Shown in pieces: positions 1 to 6,202 of a stretch of DNA of 11,797 bases. Source of the stretch: Bacteriovorax stolpii. GTDB lineage: Bacteria > Bdellovibrionota > Bacteriovoracia > Bacteriovoracales > Bacteriovoracaceae. The translations under genes and the position numbers were made by a program. The stretch is taken from assembly GCA_945862475.1 (NCBI GenBank), contig CAMAYW010000034.1:1-11797 (forward strand), written 5' to 3'. Below the pieces are notes generated by a model. It saw only the letters and a program-made list of their open reading frames with translations. It did not search any database and was not told where the DNA came from. Within the stretch, counting starts at the first letter, position 1. Each line of letters begins with the position of its first letter.

Positions 1-1
1 T

Positions 2-439
2 CTTCGTGAATCTCAATTACGTAACTACGTAAAGAATTCAAAAAAGATTAAGACAGCTTCATGGGTTGACACTATGATCATCGCCCTTGAGTCTCGTCTT
101 GATAACGTAGTTTTCCGTGCAAACTGGGCCCCATCTACTCCGGGTGCTCGTCAAATGGTGACTCACAAGCATATTAAAGTTAACGGTCTAACTGTTAACG
201 TTCCTGGCTACCAAGTAAAACCTGGTGACGTGATTGAAATCACTGACAAGGGTGCTAAGTCTGGAAACTATCTTCAAGCAAAAGTTCGTCCTCGTATCTC
301 TTCAGTTCCAGCTTTCTTAACGAAAGAAGCTTCTGGTGAGAAAGAGAAAATTAAAATGGTTGCAAAACCACTTGCTGAAGACATTCCATTTGCTTTCGAA
401 AAGCGTCTCGTGATCGAGTACTACTGGAAAGTAAAATAA
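2..439 (+). CDS. rpsD: 30S ribosomal protein S4, C-terminal part (5' end outside window)
   Basis: S4 binds 16S rRNA early in assembly of the small ribosomal subunit. The open frame runs from base 2 without a start, giving 145 codons of a protein that is usually about 205 residues, so roughly the first 60 residues lie off the left edge. An internal ATG at 74 is not the start, because conserved S4 sequence (LRESQLRNYV) is encoded before it. The S4 RNA-binding fold is clear: ESRLDNVV, then GARQMVTHKHIKVNG, then VPGYQVKPGDVIEI. The tail keeps the usual pattern of an acidic DIP segment followed by a VIEYYWK ending. The gene is closed directly by a terminator and is not followed by rpoA, which often follows rpsD. 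Identification is secure; whether this is the only S4 copy cannot be told from here. Confidence 0.95.
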   Translation, partial: LRESQLRNYVKNSKKIKTASWVDTMIIALESRLDNVVFRANWAPSTPGARQMVTHKHIKVNGLTVNVPGYQVKPGDVIEITDKGAKSGNYLQAKVRPRISSVPAFLTKEASGEKEKIKMVAKPLAEDIPFAFEKRLVIEYYWKVK

Positions 440-454
440 TTTCTAAGTTATTGG

Positions 455-479
455 GCCACCTTCGGGTGGCTTTTTTTTT
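455..479 (+). terminator. Rho-independent terminator after rpsD
   Basis: A perfect 6-bp stem GCCACC/GGTGGC (455-460 and 465-470) encloses a TTCG loop closed by C-G, the very stable UUCG tetraloop. A run of nine T follows (471-479). Read on the other strand, no T-run follows the hairpin, so it works mainly for rpsD. It also separates rpsD from the convergent small gene that ends at 482. Confidence 0.92.
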
Positions 480-481
480 AT

Positions 482-700
482 TTACTCATCTGAATTTTTT
501 TGTACGTAATCTCTAAATTCTCTCAACATTAAAATCGATTTTCTAACGTGGTCATGAGACATGCGAACCCTTGAAAGTTCTTCTACTGATTGTGGGTGAT
601 TCTTTTCTAAAAGTGTTGATGCGCGCGCCAATGACGCATCTATAACAGAAAGGGAGTTTGCGAGATCATGAATAAATTTTCGTACGTCTTCGTTTTTCAT
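482..700 (-). CDS. Small protein resembling a stand-alone histidine-kinase DHp (phosphoacceptor) helix pair
   Basis: A 72-residue soluble protein. Residues 9-18 read FIHDLANSLS, which resembles the H-box of histidine kinases (His, acidic residue, Leu, x, Asn), with His11 as candidate phosphoacceptor. A linker near KNHPQ and a second amphipathic helix (about 38-68) complete the shape of a two-helix dimerisation domain. There is no ATP-binding (CA) domain, no sensor and no receiver domain, and nothing upstream in frame to supply one. It could be a phosphotransfer protein, a kinase inhibitor, or an unrelated helical hairpin. Two ATG codons lie in tandem; the GAGG at 705-708 sits only 1 nt from the first (703) but 4 nt from the second (700), so I start at 700. 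The gene is convergent with rpsD and divergent from the oxidase cluster. It is likely real because of its ribosome site and the protein-like helical pattern; the function is inferred from one motif. Confidence 0.6.
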   Translation of the reverse strand: MKNEDVRKFIHDLANSLSVIDASLARASTLLEKNHPQSVEELSRVRMSHDHVRKSILMLREFRDYVQKNSDE

Positions 701-703
701 CAT

Positions 704-709
704 ACCTCA
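704..709 (-). promoter_or_regulatory. Ribosome binding site that favours the second of two tandem ATG codons
   Basis: On the - strand the bases read TGAGGT just before ATGATG. The core GAGG is too close (1 nt) to the first ATG for normal initiation, and 4 nt from the second. This supports a start at 700 for the small DHp-like protein. Confidence 0.5.
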
Positions 710-799
710 TAATAGTCGCCCAAAAGGCTTTTTAACATTTTTTAAAACTAAAGATTACTTAAGATTGAACAAAGTTTGCCGACATAAGATTCATACATA

Positions 800-829
800 T
801 TGCAAAGAAATCATCATTCACTTTAGAAT
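800..829 (+). promoter_or_regulatory. Candidate sigma70-type promoter of the cytochrome oxidase cluster
   Basis: TTGCAA (800-805, 4 of 6 consensus bases) and TAGAAT (824-829, 5 of 6) are separated by 18 bp. This would start transcription near 836, about 36 nt ahead of the first oxidase gene. A ribosome site AAGGA at 858-862 stands 9 nt before the ATG at 872. The region 704-871 holds no gene and is AT-rich, so chance matches are possible. It is the best-scoring pair I see. Confidence 0.5.
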
Positions 830-871
830 ATTTGTGTATTAAGATTAAAAGAAAAAAAAGGAATTGACCGT

Positions 872-1492
872 ATGTCTCATGCAGCAGCTCATGGGGAATC
901 CCATATCGAAGAAAGAAACGATGCTCAATTTGGCAAAGCCTCCATTTCAAAAATTGCCATGTGGATTTTTCTTGTTACAGATGCCATGTCTTTTTCTGGC
1001 TTCCTTCTTGGATATGCTGTTCTTCGCTCAACACAAAACTGGCCTAACCCAGCAGACCATCTTGGTGTAAATCTCTCAGGTTTTGCGACATTCATTCTTA
1101 TCTGTAGCTCCGTTTCCATGGTGCTTTCAATTGATGCATGTAAACATAAAGATAGAAAGGGAATGCTTAACTGGCTTCTCGTAACAATCATCGGCGGGGC
1201 CATATTCCTTGGCATCCAATTTTATGAATACTCTCACCTTGTTCACCAGGGAATTACCTTTGCTTCTTTCCCTCATGGAACAAGCCTTTTCTCGTCCACG
1301 TTTTACATCGTTACTGGATTCCACGGATTACACGTATTAACTGGCGTGATCTATCTTATTTGTGAATACCGTATGGCACTTCGTGGCGATTATGATAATG
1401 GCAATTACAACCGACTAGAAGTTCTAGGATTATTCTGGCACTTTGTAGATCTAGTATGGATTCTCGTGTTCACATTTATCTACCTTCTATGA
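872..1492 (+). CDS. ctaE: Cytochrome c oxidase subunit III
   Basis: Membrane subunit of the heme-copper oxidase, which flanks subunit I and stabilises proton uptake rather than carrying metals. The protein has 206 residues, the compact five-helix form common in bacterial caa3/aa3-type enzymes, with helices near 27-51, 68-88, 101-121, 140-165 and 183-205. Family marks are MWIFLVTDAMSF in the first helix, the GFHGLHVLTG motif at 149-158, and the terminal GLFWHFVDLVWILVF at 186-200. The N-terminus (about 20 residues) is His-rich and hydrophilic. The ATG at 872 is chosen because AAGGA lies 9 nt upstream. It opens the cluster and its stop overlaps the next start as ATGA. A second subunit-III gene lies at 5626, so this oxidase locus carries two. 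Confidence 0.93.
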   Translation: MSHAAAHGESHIEERNDAQFGKASISKIAMWIFLVTDAMSFSGFLLGYAVLRSTQNWPNPADHLGVNLSGFATFILICSSVSMVLSIDACKHKDRKGMLNWLLVTIIGGAIFLGIQFYEYSHLVHQGITFASFPHGTSLFSSTFYIVTGFHGLHVLTGVIYLICEYRMALRGDYDNGNYNRLEVLGLFWHFVDLVWILVFTFIYLL

Positions 1493-1707
1493 TTAAAACG
1501 ATAAGTATTCTTGCACTGTTTCTTTTTCCAATCACCCTACTAGCATGTCCAGCATGTGCTGGTGGGGCCGTTGGACAAAAGGCTTCTGGGATACCAAACA
1601 CAGTTATTATTTTAGGATGCTTCATTATTGCTACATACGTTCCGTTTTATTTACTATTCAGAGCTGCAAAAAAGTTCGAGCCAAAAAATACGAATGAAAA
1701 TCTCTGA
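1489..1707 (+). CDS. Small membrane protein with an N-terminal CPAC motif, oxidase-associated
   Basis: A 72-residue protein of unknown function. It begins with a hydrophobic signal or membrane helix (about 4-18) ending in LLACPACAGG, giving a CxxC pair (Cys19, Cys22) just after the helix, then a second hydrophobic helix near 47-67 and a short charged tail. The first Cys could be a lipoprotein acylation site, although LLAC is an imperfect lipobox. From memory, short proteins with an ACPxC motif plus one helix occur beside oxidase genes in several other phyla, so an assembly, copper or redox role is a fair guess but only a guess. An upstream in-frame ATG at 1456 was rejected: it would extend the protein deep inside the subunit III gene, whereas 1489 gives the classic ATGA coupling. 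The end overlaps the DUF420 gene by 14 nt. Confidence 0.75.
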   Translation: MIKTISILALFLFPITLLACPACAGGAVGQKASGIPNTVIILGCFIIATYVPFYLLFRAAKKFEPKNTNENL

Positions 1708-2116
1708 CCTTCCCTCGCTGAATGCGTTTCTTAACTTACTATCTACAATTTGTTTGACACTAGGCTATATTTCTATCAAACGAAAAAACAAAGAGCTACA
1801 CAAGAAATTCATGGTTTCTGCGCTGATTTTTTCAGCTTTTTTTCTAACTGGCTATCTTGTCTATCATTACCACCATGGAAGCACTAAATTCCCAGAATTA
1901 GGTTGGATCAAAACAATCTATTTAATGATTCTAATACCCCACATTATTTTAGCGGCAGTTATGGTTCCTATGATTGCTTTCACCTTCTATTATGCTTTTT
2001 CAGGCAAACTTGAAAAGCACAAGAAAATTGCTCGAATAACATTCCCAATCTGGATGTATGTTTCTGTCACTGGGGTGATCATTTTTCTAATGCTTTATCA
2101 TTGGTTTAAGGTTTGA
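1694..2116 (+). CDS. DUF420 family membrane protein (CtaM/YozB-like), probable oxidase assembly factor
   Basis: A 140-residue protein with four membrane helices (about 8-27, 38-58, 75-98, 116-136). The DUF420 pattern is clear: LHKKFM at 35-40, YLVYHYHHG at 54-62, a Tyr-Leu-x-Ile-Leu-x-x-His segment with His83, and the near-invariant FPIWMYVSVTGV at 117-128. Membrane histidines (36, 58, 60, 61, 83, 109, 136) could bind metal or heme. Gram-positive members sit beside ctaB, and I recall a staphylococcal member (CtaM) reported as needed for an aa3 oxidase; I have not verified that assignment. No Cox11/CtaG is encoded in this window, so a role in CuB or heme insertion is plausible. The start at 1694 is preferred over an upstream in-frame ATG at 1628, which would overlap the previous gene by 80 nt. 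No good ribosome site is visible, so translation is probably coupled. Confidence 0.85.
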   Translation: MKISDLPSLNAFLNLLSTICLTLGYISIKRKNKELHKKFMVSALIFSAFFLTGYLVYHYHHGSTKFPELGWIKTIYLMILIPHIILAAVMVPMIAFTFYYAFSGKLEKHKKIARITFPIWMYVSVTGVIIFLMLYHWFKV

Positions 2117-2140
2117 AACCCTAAATTTTTAATGTAAACT
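2113..2140 (+). promoter_or_regulatory. Possible internal promoter ahead of ctaB
   Basis: TTGAAA (2113-2118, 5 of 6) is followed after 16 bp by TAAACT (2135-2140, 4 of 6). The 52-nt gap before ctaB is the largest inside the cluster, where other genes overlap or nearly touch. This makes a second start for the ctaB-ctaC-ctaD part conceivable. The match is modest and the DNA AT-rich. Confidence 0.3.
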
Positions 2141-2168
2141 TTCCCTACACTAAAAAAAGTTTTTTATT

Positions 2169-3086
2169 ATGACGACCATACAAGCCGCCTCGAGTTCTTT
2201 CGCTAAAATAAAATTAGACTATTTGTCTGATTTACTTTCTCTAACAAAACCTAGACTCTCATCTCTTGTCATTTTTACAAGTGCTCTCGGAGTGTTTCTT
2301 GCTCCTGGGAAAATTTCTCTCATTGAAGGCTTGATTTCTATTGCTGCGACTGCTGGTCTAGTTGGTGGTGCTTGTGTCATCAATTGCTTCATGGAAAAAG
2401 AAATTGATGCCAAAATGGAACGCACAAAAAATCGACCTCTACCATCAGGTCGCATATCTAGCGAATCTGCCCTAAGTTTTGGAATCACTCTTATTGTTAG
2501 TTGCCTTCTTGCCTTATTCTTTCTTGTGAATTTTCTTACTGGTTTTTTGGGATTAATCGCTGCTGTGATCTACATCTCTCTCTACACTCCCCTTAAGAGA
2601 AAAACTTCTTGGGCCTTATTTGCTGGTGCTATTCCTGGTGCTATACCGCCACTCATGGGATGGACCACTGTCACAAATTCTTTCGGAACTTTAGGTTTAA
2701 TCATCTTCTCCATTCTTTTTGTATGGCAACTTCCTCACTTTCTATCTATCTCTATTTATCACGCTGAAGATTACAACAATGCTGATATCAAAACTTTTCC
2801 GGCACACATTGGCTTCCGAGCGACAAATCACAGGATTGCGATTTATACATTTATATTGATGCTGGTCTCTGTGGCCCCATCATTTATCGATGCCGTTTCG
2901 AAAGAATACTCTATTGGAATTTATATCCTTGGCGGTGCTTTTTTTGTTTATTCCTTGGTTGGATATTTTTATCCAGAAAATTCAAATGAGTTTCGCCAGT
3001 GGGCGCGCAAGTATTTTTATGGCTCTTTAATATATTTACCGATTACTTTTGTATTAATGCTCTATTTTAGGAATGCTTTAAACTAA
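2169..3086 (+). CDS. ctaB: Protoheme IX farnesyltransferase (heme O synthase)
   Basis: Membrane prenyltransferase of the UbiA superfamily that attaches a farnesyl group to heme B to give heme O, the precursor of heme A for the oxidase. At 305 residues it has the normal length, with about nine predicted helices. Landmarks: KPRL at 27-30, the first catalytic loop N72-x3-E76-x3-D80 followed by AKMERTKNRPLPSG, the YTPLKR loop at 139-144 followed by GAIPGAIPPLMGW, and WQLPHF at 186-191 with the HAEDY acidic motif ending at Asp201-Tyr202. Glu76 stands where many members have Asp, a substitution I also recall in COX10, so probably harmless. No Shine-Dalgarno sequence is visible before the ATG (the preceding bases are an A-run then a T-run), so initiation may be weak. 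Heme A synthase is not in this window. Confidence 0.95.
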   Translation: MTTIQAASSSFAKIKLDYLSDLLSLTKPRLSSLVIFTSALGVFLAPGKISLIEGLISIAATAGLVGGACVINCFMEKEIDAKMERTKNRPLPSGRISSESALSFGITLIVSCLLALFFLVNFLTGFLGLIAAVIYISLYTPLKRKTSWALFAGAIPGAIPPLMGWTTVTNSFGTLGLIIFSILFVWQLPHFLSISIYHAEDYNNADIKTFPAHIGFRATNHRIAIYTFILMLVSVAPSFIDAVSKEYSIGIYILGGAFFVYSLVGYFYPENSNEFRQWARKYFYGSLIYLPITFVLMLYFRNALN

Positions 3087-3101
3087 TAAATTGTCATCTG
3101 T

Positions 3102-3106
3102 GGGGA
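3102..3106 (+). promoter_or_regulatory. Ribosome binding site selecting the ctaC start
   Basis: GGGGA lies 5 nt before the ATG at 3112. An in-frame TTG at 3091 has no such sequence before it. This decides the shorter start for subunit II. Confidence 0.55.
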
Positions 3107-3111
3107 AAATT

Positions 3112-3894
3112 ATGAATTTACTCAAAATGGGTGTTTCTGCAGGCTGGTTAGATTACTTTAGACCACCAGAAAACATTTCTACAACTGGTCATCTCATTGA
3201 TGATCTTTTCAACTACACGACTCTGATGGTTACTTTCTACTTCATCCTAGTGTGTATTGGATTGTTTGGTTTTTCTTATCTTTATAGTAGAAAGCGTAAT
3301 AAGACCCCTTATTACACTTACGGTAACAAGAAGAAACATCTTATCGTAACTGCTTTTATCGGAGCAGCTGTATTTCTATCAATCGACTTAAACATCACTC
3401 GAATTGCCAATAACGACCTCGTTAATACATTTTGGAAGTTTCCTGACTATAAGAATGAAAAAGTATTAAGAATCGAAGTTATGGCCCAGCAGTGGATGTG
3501 GTCATTCCGTTACACTGGTCCTGACAATGAATTTGGAACTGCTGATGACATTGTTACAAACAATGACCTAAGAGTTCCAGTGAATACCAAGGTTCTTTTT
3601 CACCTCACGGCAAAAGACGTGATTCACTCTTTCTTTGTTCCTACTGTAAGACTTAAAGTTGACACAATTCCAGGAAGAATCACTCGCGTTTGGTGGGAAG
3701 TTAATAAGCCTGGCAAATACGATATCGCCTGCGCCGAGATGTGTGGAACTCATCACTATCTTATGAAAGCGGGACTCACTGTTTATACTGAAGAAGATTT
3801 TAACAAATGGTTAGCTAACTCATCACTCATAGCGGCCAATACAAATGACCCTCAAGACGCTAATCTTGCTTGGGGTTGGAAGTGGGAGGAATAA
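3112..3894 (+). CDS. ctaC: Cytochrome c oxidase subunit II (CuA subunit)
   Basis: Receives electrons from cytochrome c at its binuclear CuA centre on the outer face of the membrane and passes them to subunit I. The 260-residue protein has two helices (about 36-58 and 76-94) and a periplasmic cupredoxin domain. CuA ligands are all present: His182 (in DVIHSFFVP), then Cys207, Glu209, Cys211, His215 and Met218 in CAEMCGTHHYLM. The aromatic electron-entry stretch QQWMWSFRY (126-134) is intact. A GPDNEFGTADDI insert follows it, typical of the caa3-like branch of subunit II. Unlike caa3 enzymes no cytochrome c domain is fused at the C-terminus, and a separate diheme lipoprotein is encoded downstream. 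There is no obvious cleavable signal peptide or lipobox. CuA presence shows the enzyme is a cytochrome c oxidase rather than a quinol oxidase. Confidence 0.95.
   Translation: MNLLKMGVSAGWLDYFRPPENISTTGHLIDDLFNYTTLMVTFYFILVCIGLFGFSYLYSRKRNKTPYYTYGNKKKHLIVTAFIGAAVFLSIDLNITRIANNDLVNTFWKFPDYKNEKVLRIEVMAQQWMWSFRYTGPDNEFGTADDIVTNNDLRVPVNTKVLFHLTAKDVIHSFFVPTVRLKVDTIPGRITRVWWEVNKPGKYDIACAEMCGTHHYLMKAGLTVYTEEDFNKWLANSSLIAANTNDPQDANLAWGWKWEE
3884..3890 (+). promoter_or_regulatory. Strong ribosome binding site of ctaD
   Basis: GGGAGGA overlaps the end of the subunit II gene and stands 8 nt ahead of the ATG at 3899. It rules out a longer reading that would begin at 3845 inside the subunit II gene. Confidence 0.8.
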
Positions 3895-3898
3895 TCTT

Positions 3899-5629
3899 AT
3901 GAGCGGCGGTTATAACGAAATTCATCCAGAACCTACCACCTTCTGGAGTAAGTACATTTTTTCTTTTGATCACAAAGTTATTGCAAAACAATTTTTGTGG
4001 TACGGAATATTCTTTTTGGGTCTTGGCGGCCTCATGGCCCTCCTAATTCGCTGGACTCTCGCAAATCCAGGTGTTCCTGTTCCTGTCTTAGGAAATCTTA
4101 TTTTCTCTGGATCTGGTGGAGTTGTTCCACCTGATACTTATGCCATGCTTTTCACAATGCATGGAACGATCATGATCTTCTATGCCATCACACCAATTCT
4201 AATTGGAGCTTTTGGTAACTATTGTATTCCGCTCATGATTGGCGCTAGAGATATGGCGTTTCCTCTTTTGAATATGCTCTCTTTCTGGTTTGCCTTCCTT
4301 TCGGGTGTGGTTCTCCTCATTTCTCTTGTTATCCCACAAGGGGCCGCAGCAGGCGGCTGGACATCTTATCCAACACTTTCAACATTGATTGGAAGTCCTG
4401 GTGCGGGTCAAACTTTATGGTGCTTAGCGATCTTTATTTTTGGTATTTCGTCAACGATGGGTGCCGTTAACTACGTAACAACAGTTATTACTCTTCGTGC
4501 TCCAGGTATGGGCTACTTTGATATGCCACTCACTGTTTGGGGCCTTTGGTTAACTGCGATCCTGAACGCTATTTTCGTCCCAGTTCTTGGTGCTGGTGTT
4601 ATTCTTCTTATTCTTGATCGTGTATTTGGAACAACTTTCTTCCTAGCTGGTGCTTCTGCCACTTCAGGCTCAGGGGATCCAGTTCTATTCCAACACGTAT
4701 TTTGGATTTTTGGTCACCCAGAAGTTTACATTCTTATTCTTCCAGCATGGGGTATCGTTTCTGACTTACTCTCATTCTTTTCAAGAAAGCCAGCTTTCGG
4801 TGCAAAAGCCACTGCTCTTTCAATGACATCTATTTCAGTTCTCTCGACTGTTGTTTATGGTCACCATATGTTTACGACTCAAATGAGTCCATTACTCACT
4901 CAGTCCTTCATGACTCTGACGATGACCATCTCGATTCCATCGGCCATTTTCTTTGCGAACTGGCTTGGAACAATTTGGAAGGGATCCATTCGTTTTGACT
5001 CTCCAATGCTTTTCTCTCTAGGCGTTGTATTCGTATTTGGTCTCGGAGGTCTAACTGGACTTCACCTTGGAACAACGACAACGGACCTTTTCCTTCATGA
5101 TACCTATTTTGTTGTTGGTCACTTCCATTACACAATGGCGGCTTCTGTTCTTTTAGGTGGATTTGCCGGAATCTATTTCTGGTTCCCAAAAATGTTCGGT
5201 CGCATGATGAATGAGGGCCTAGCGAAGTTACACTTCTGGGGAACAATGATTCCATTAAATGGAATCTTCTTTGGAATGCTTCTTGTTGGATACGGTGGTA
5301 TGCACCGTCGTATTTATAACCCATTCATCTACGAATCACTTCAACGATTAATCCCTGTGAATAACTTGATTACAACATCTGCAATTCTCATGGGCTTTTT
5401 CCAATTAGTGTTTGTTTACAACTTTATTAAGTCACTTATGAGTGGCGAAAAAGCTGCAAATAACCCTTGGGAAGTTGGTACTCTTGAGTGGACAATTCCA
5501 TCTCCGCCTCCACACCACAACTACGATATTATCCCAGTTGTAAAATGTGGACCGCACGAGTTAGGAAATCCAAACCTTAAGACAGGAAGAGATTTCCAAT
5601 ACCAAACTGAGGAACTAGTAGAAGCATGA
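3899..5629 (+). CDS. ctaD: Cytochrome c oxidase subunit I (catalytic heme-copper subunit, A family)
   Basis: Reduces O2 to water at the heme a3/CuB site and pumps protons. The 576-residue protein has the usual twelve-helix layout. Ligands are complete: His88 and His410 (heme a), His408 (heme a3), His273, His322 and His323 (CuB). HPEVY at 273-277 supplies Glu275 and the cross-linked Tyr277, placing it in the A1-type. D-channel residues are kept: Asn107, Asp118, Asn125 and Ser128. Arg470-Arg471 at the heme propionates are present. The odd feature is helix VIII: counting without gaps from the CuB histidines, the K-channel lysine (Paracoccus Lys354) is replaced by Phe351 and the nearby Thr by Ser348 (IPSAIFFANW). 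The tail ends with a SPPPHHNYD motif common in caa3-like members. Its stop overlaps the next start (ATGA at 5626-5629). Confidence 0.97.
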   Translation: MSGGYNEIHPEPTTFWSKYIFSFDHKVIAKQFLWYGIFFLGLGGLMALLIRWTLANPGVPVPVLGNLIFSGSGGVVPPDTYAMLFTMHGTIMIFYAITPILIGAFGNYCIPLMIGARDMAFPLLNMLSFWFAFLSGVVLLISLVIPQGAAAGGWTSYPTLSTLIGSPGAGQTLWCLAIFIFGISSTMGAVNYVTTVITLRAPGMGYFDMPLTVWGLWLTAILNAIFVPVLGAGVILLILDRVFGTTFFLAGASATSGSGDPVLFQHVFWIFGHPEVYILILPAWGIVSDLLSFFSRKPAFGAKATALSMTSISVLSTVVYGHHMFTTQMSPLLTQSFMTLTMTISIPSAIFFANWLGTIWKGSIRFDSPMLFSLGVVFVFGLGGLTGLHLGTTTTDLFLHDTYFVVGHFHYTMAASVLLGGFAGIYFWFPKMFGRMMNEGLAKLHFWGTMIPLNGIFFGMLLVGYGGMHRRIYNPFIYESLQRLIPVNNLITTSAILMGFFQLVFVYNFIKSLMSGEKAANNPWEVGTLEWTIPSPPPHHNYDIIPVVKCGPHELGNPNLKTGRDFQYQTEELVEA

Positions 5630-6186
5630 GTACAAGAGGAAGGAGTGAACTCCAAATCAACCTAGCAACAAACATTGTAATCATTTCGATGGCAATGCTT
5701 TTTGCAACCCTATTTATGGGTTATGCGATTTATCGCAGTTCGGCACCTGTATGGCCGCCGATGGGTGTTCAAAGAGTTTCTCTCTTTCTTCCAAGTCTCA
5801 GCACGGTTGTTTTGTTTATCAGTAGCTTTTTTTGTTATCAGGTTTCTGTTAGCACAAAAAAGAATGAGCTTTCTAAAGGTCACAAGTACTTAAATCTCAC
5901 GATCCTTTTTGGGCTAGGATTTATGGTACTTCAAGGACTTCTTTGGAATCAGATGAAGAGCTCAGGGTTATTTGTAAGTTCAGGTATTTTTGCCTCGATT
6001 ACTTATGCCTTCACTTGGATTCACTTTGCTCATATGATTGCAGGTCTTGTGGCCCTTCTTTATCTAAAGAAGATCCTCAGATCTGAAACCAAGAATCTCA
6101 TGACAAAAACGACTAGTGTTGAGAACTTCTGGTACTTCCTAGAAATCGTTTGGATCATTATGTTTATAACTCTATTTGTTTTTTAA
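5626..6186 (+). CDS. Second, divergent cytochrome c oxidase subunit III-like protein
   Basis: A 186-residue protein with five predicted helices (about 15-36, 54-72, 89-108, 117-147, 167-186). It matches the subunit III fold: MAMLFATLFMGYAIYR then a VWPP turn (42-45) in the first section, YAFTWIHFAHMIAGLVALLYL at 127-147, and a final helix FWYFLEIVWIIMF. Compared with the standard ending WHFVDLVW (found in the first subunit III of this cluster), His is Tyr and Asp is Glu. Its place directly after subunit I, with ATGA coupling, is the normal site for subunit III in many gene clusters. The protein may be the true partner of subunit I, with the 872 copy a paralogue, or both may be needed. A GAGGA at 5609-5613 is 12 nt from the start, too far to be ideal. 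Confidence 0.85.
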   Translation: MSTRGRSELQINLATNIVIISMAMLFATLFMGYAIYRSSAPVWPPMGVQRVSLFLPSLSTVVLFISSFFCYQVSVSTKKNELSKGHKYLNLTILFGLGFMVLQGLLWNQMKSSGLFVSSGIFASITYAFTWIHFAHMIAGLVALLYLKKILRSETKNLMTKTTSVENFWYFLEIVWIIMFITLFVF

Positions 6187-6192
6187 TACTTT

Positions 6193-6196
6193 GAGG
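6193..6196 (+). promoter_or_regulatory. Ribosome binding site deciding the cytochrome c start
   Basis: GAGG stands 6 nt before the ATG at 6203. It overlaps or is too close to two other in-frame ATG codons (6176 and 6197), and the 6203 start is the one that leaves a proper lipoprotein signal peptide. Confidence 0.65.
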
Positions 6197-6202
6197 ATGA
6201 TT

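Noticed and set aside
759..950. 63-codon open frame on the - strand across the oxidase promoter region
   Set aside because: It overlaps the start of the subunit III gene and the AT-rich promoter stretch, with no ribosome site and no recognisable protein.
2150..2168. A-run followed by T-run before ctaB as a terminator or attenuator
   Set aside because: The pairing would be A-T only with almost no loop, so it is unlikely to form a functional hairpin.
3091..3111. Upstream TTG start for subunit II
   Set aside because: It has no ribosome site and would overlap the GGGGA that serves the ATG at 3112.
4908..5324. 138-codon open frame on the - strand
   Set aside because: It lies wholly opposite conserved helices of cytochrome oxidase subunit I, has no ribosome site, and its predicted protein is Gln/Arg-rich with no family pattern. 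It is a shadow frame.
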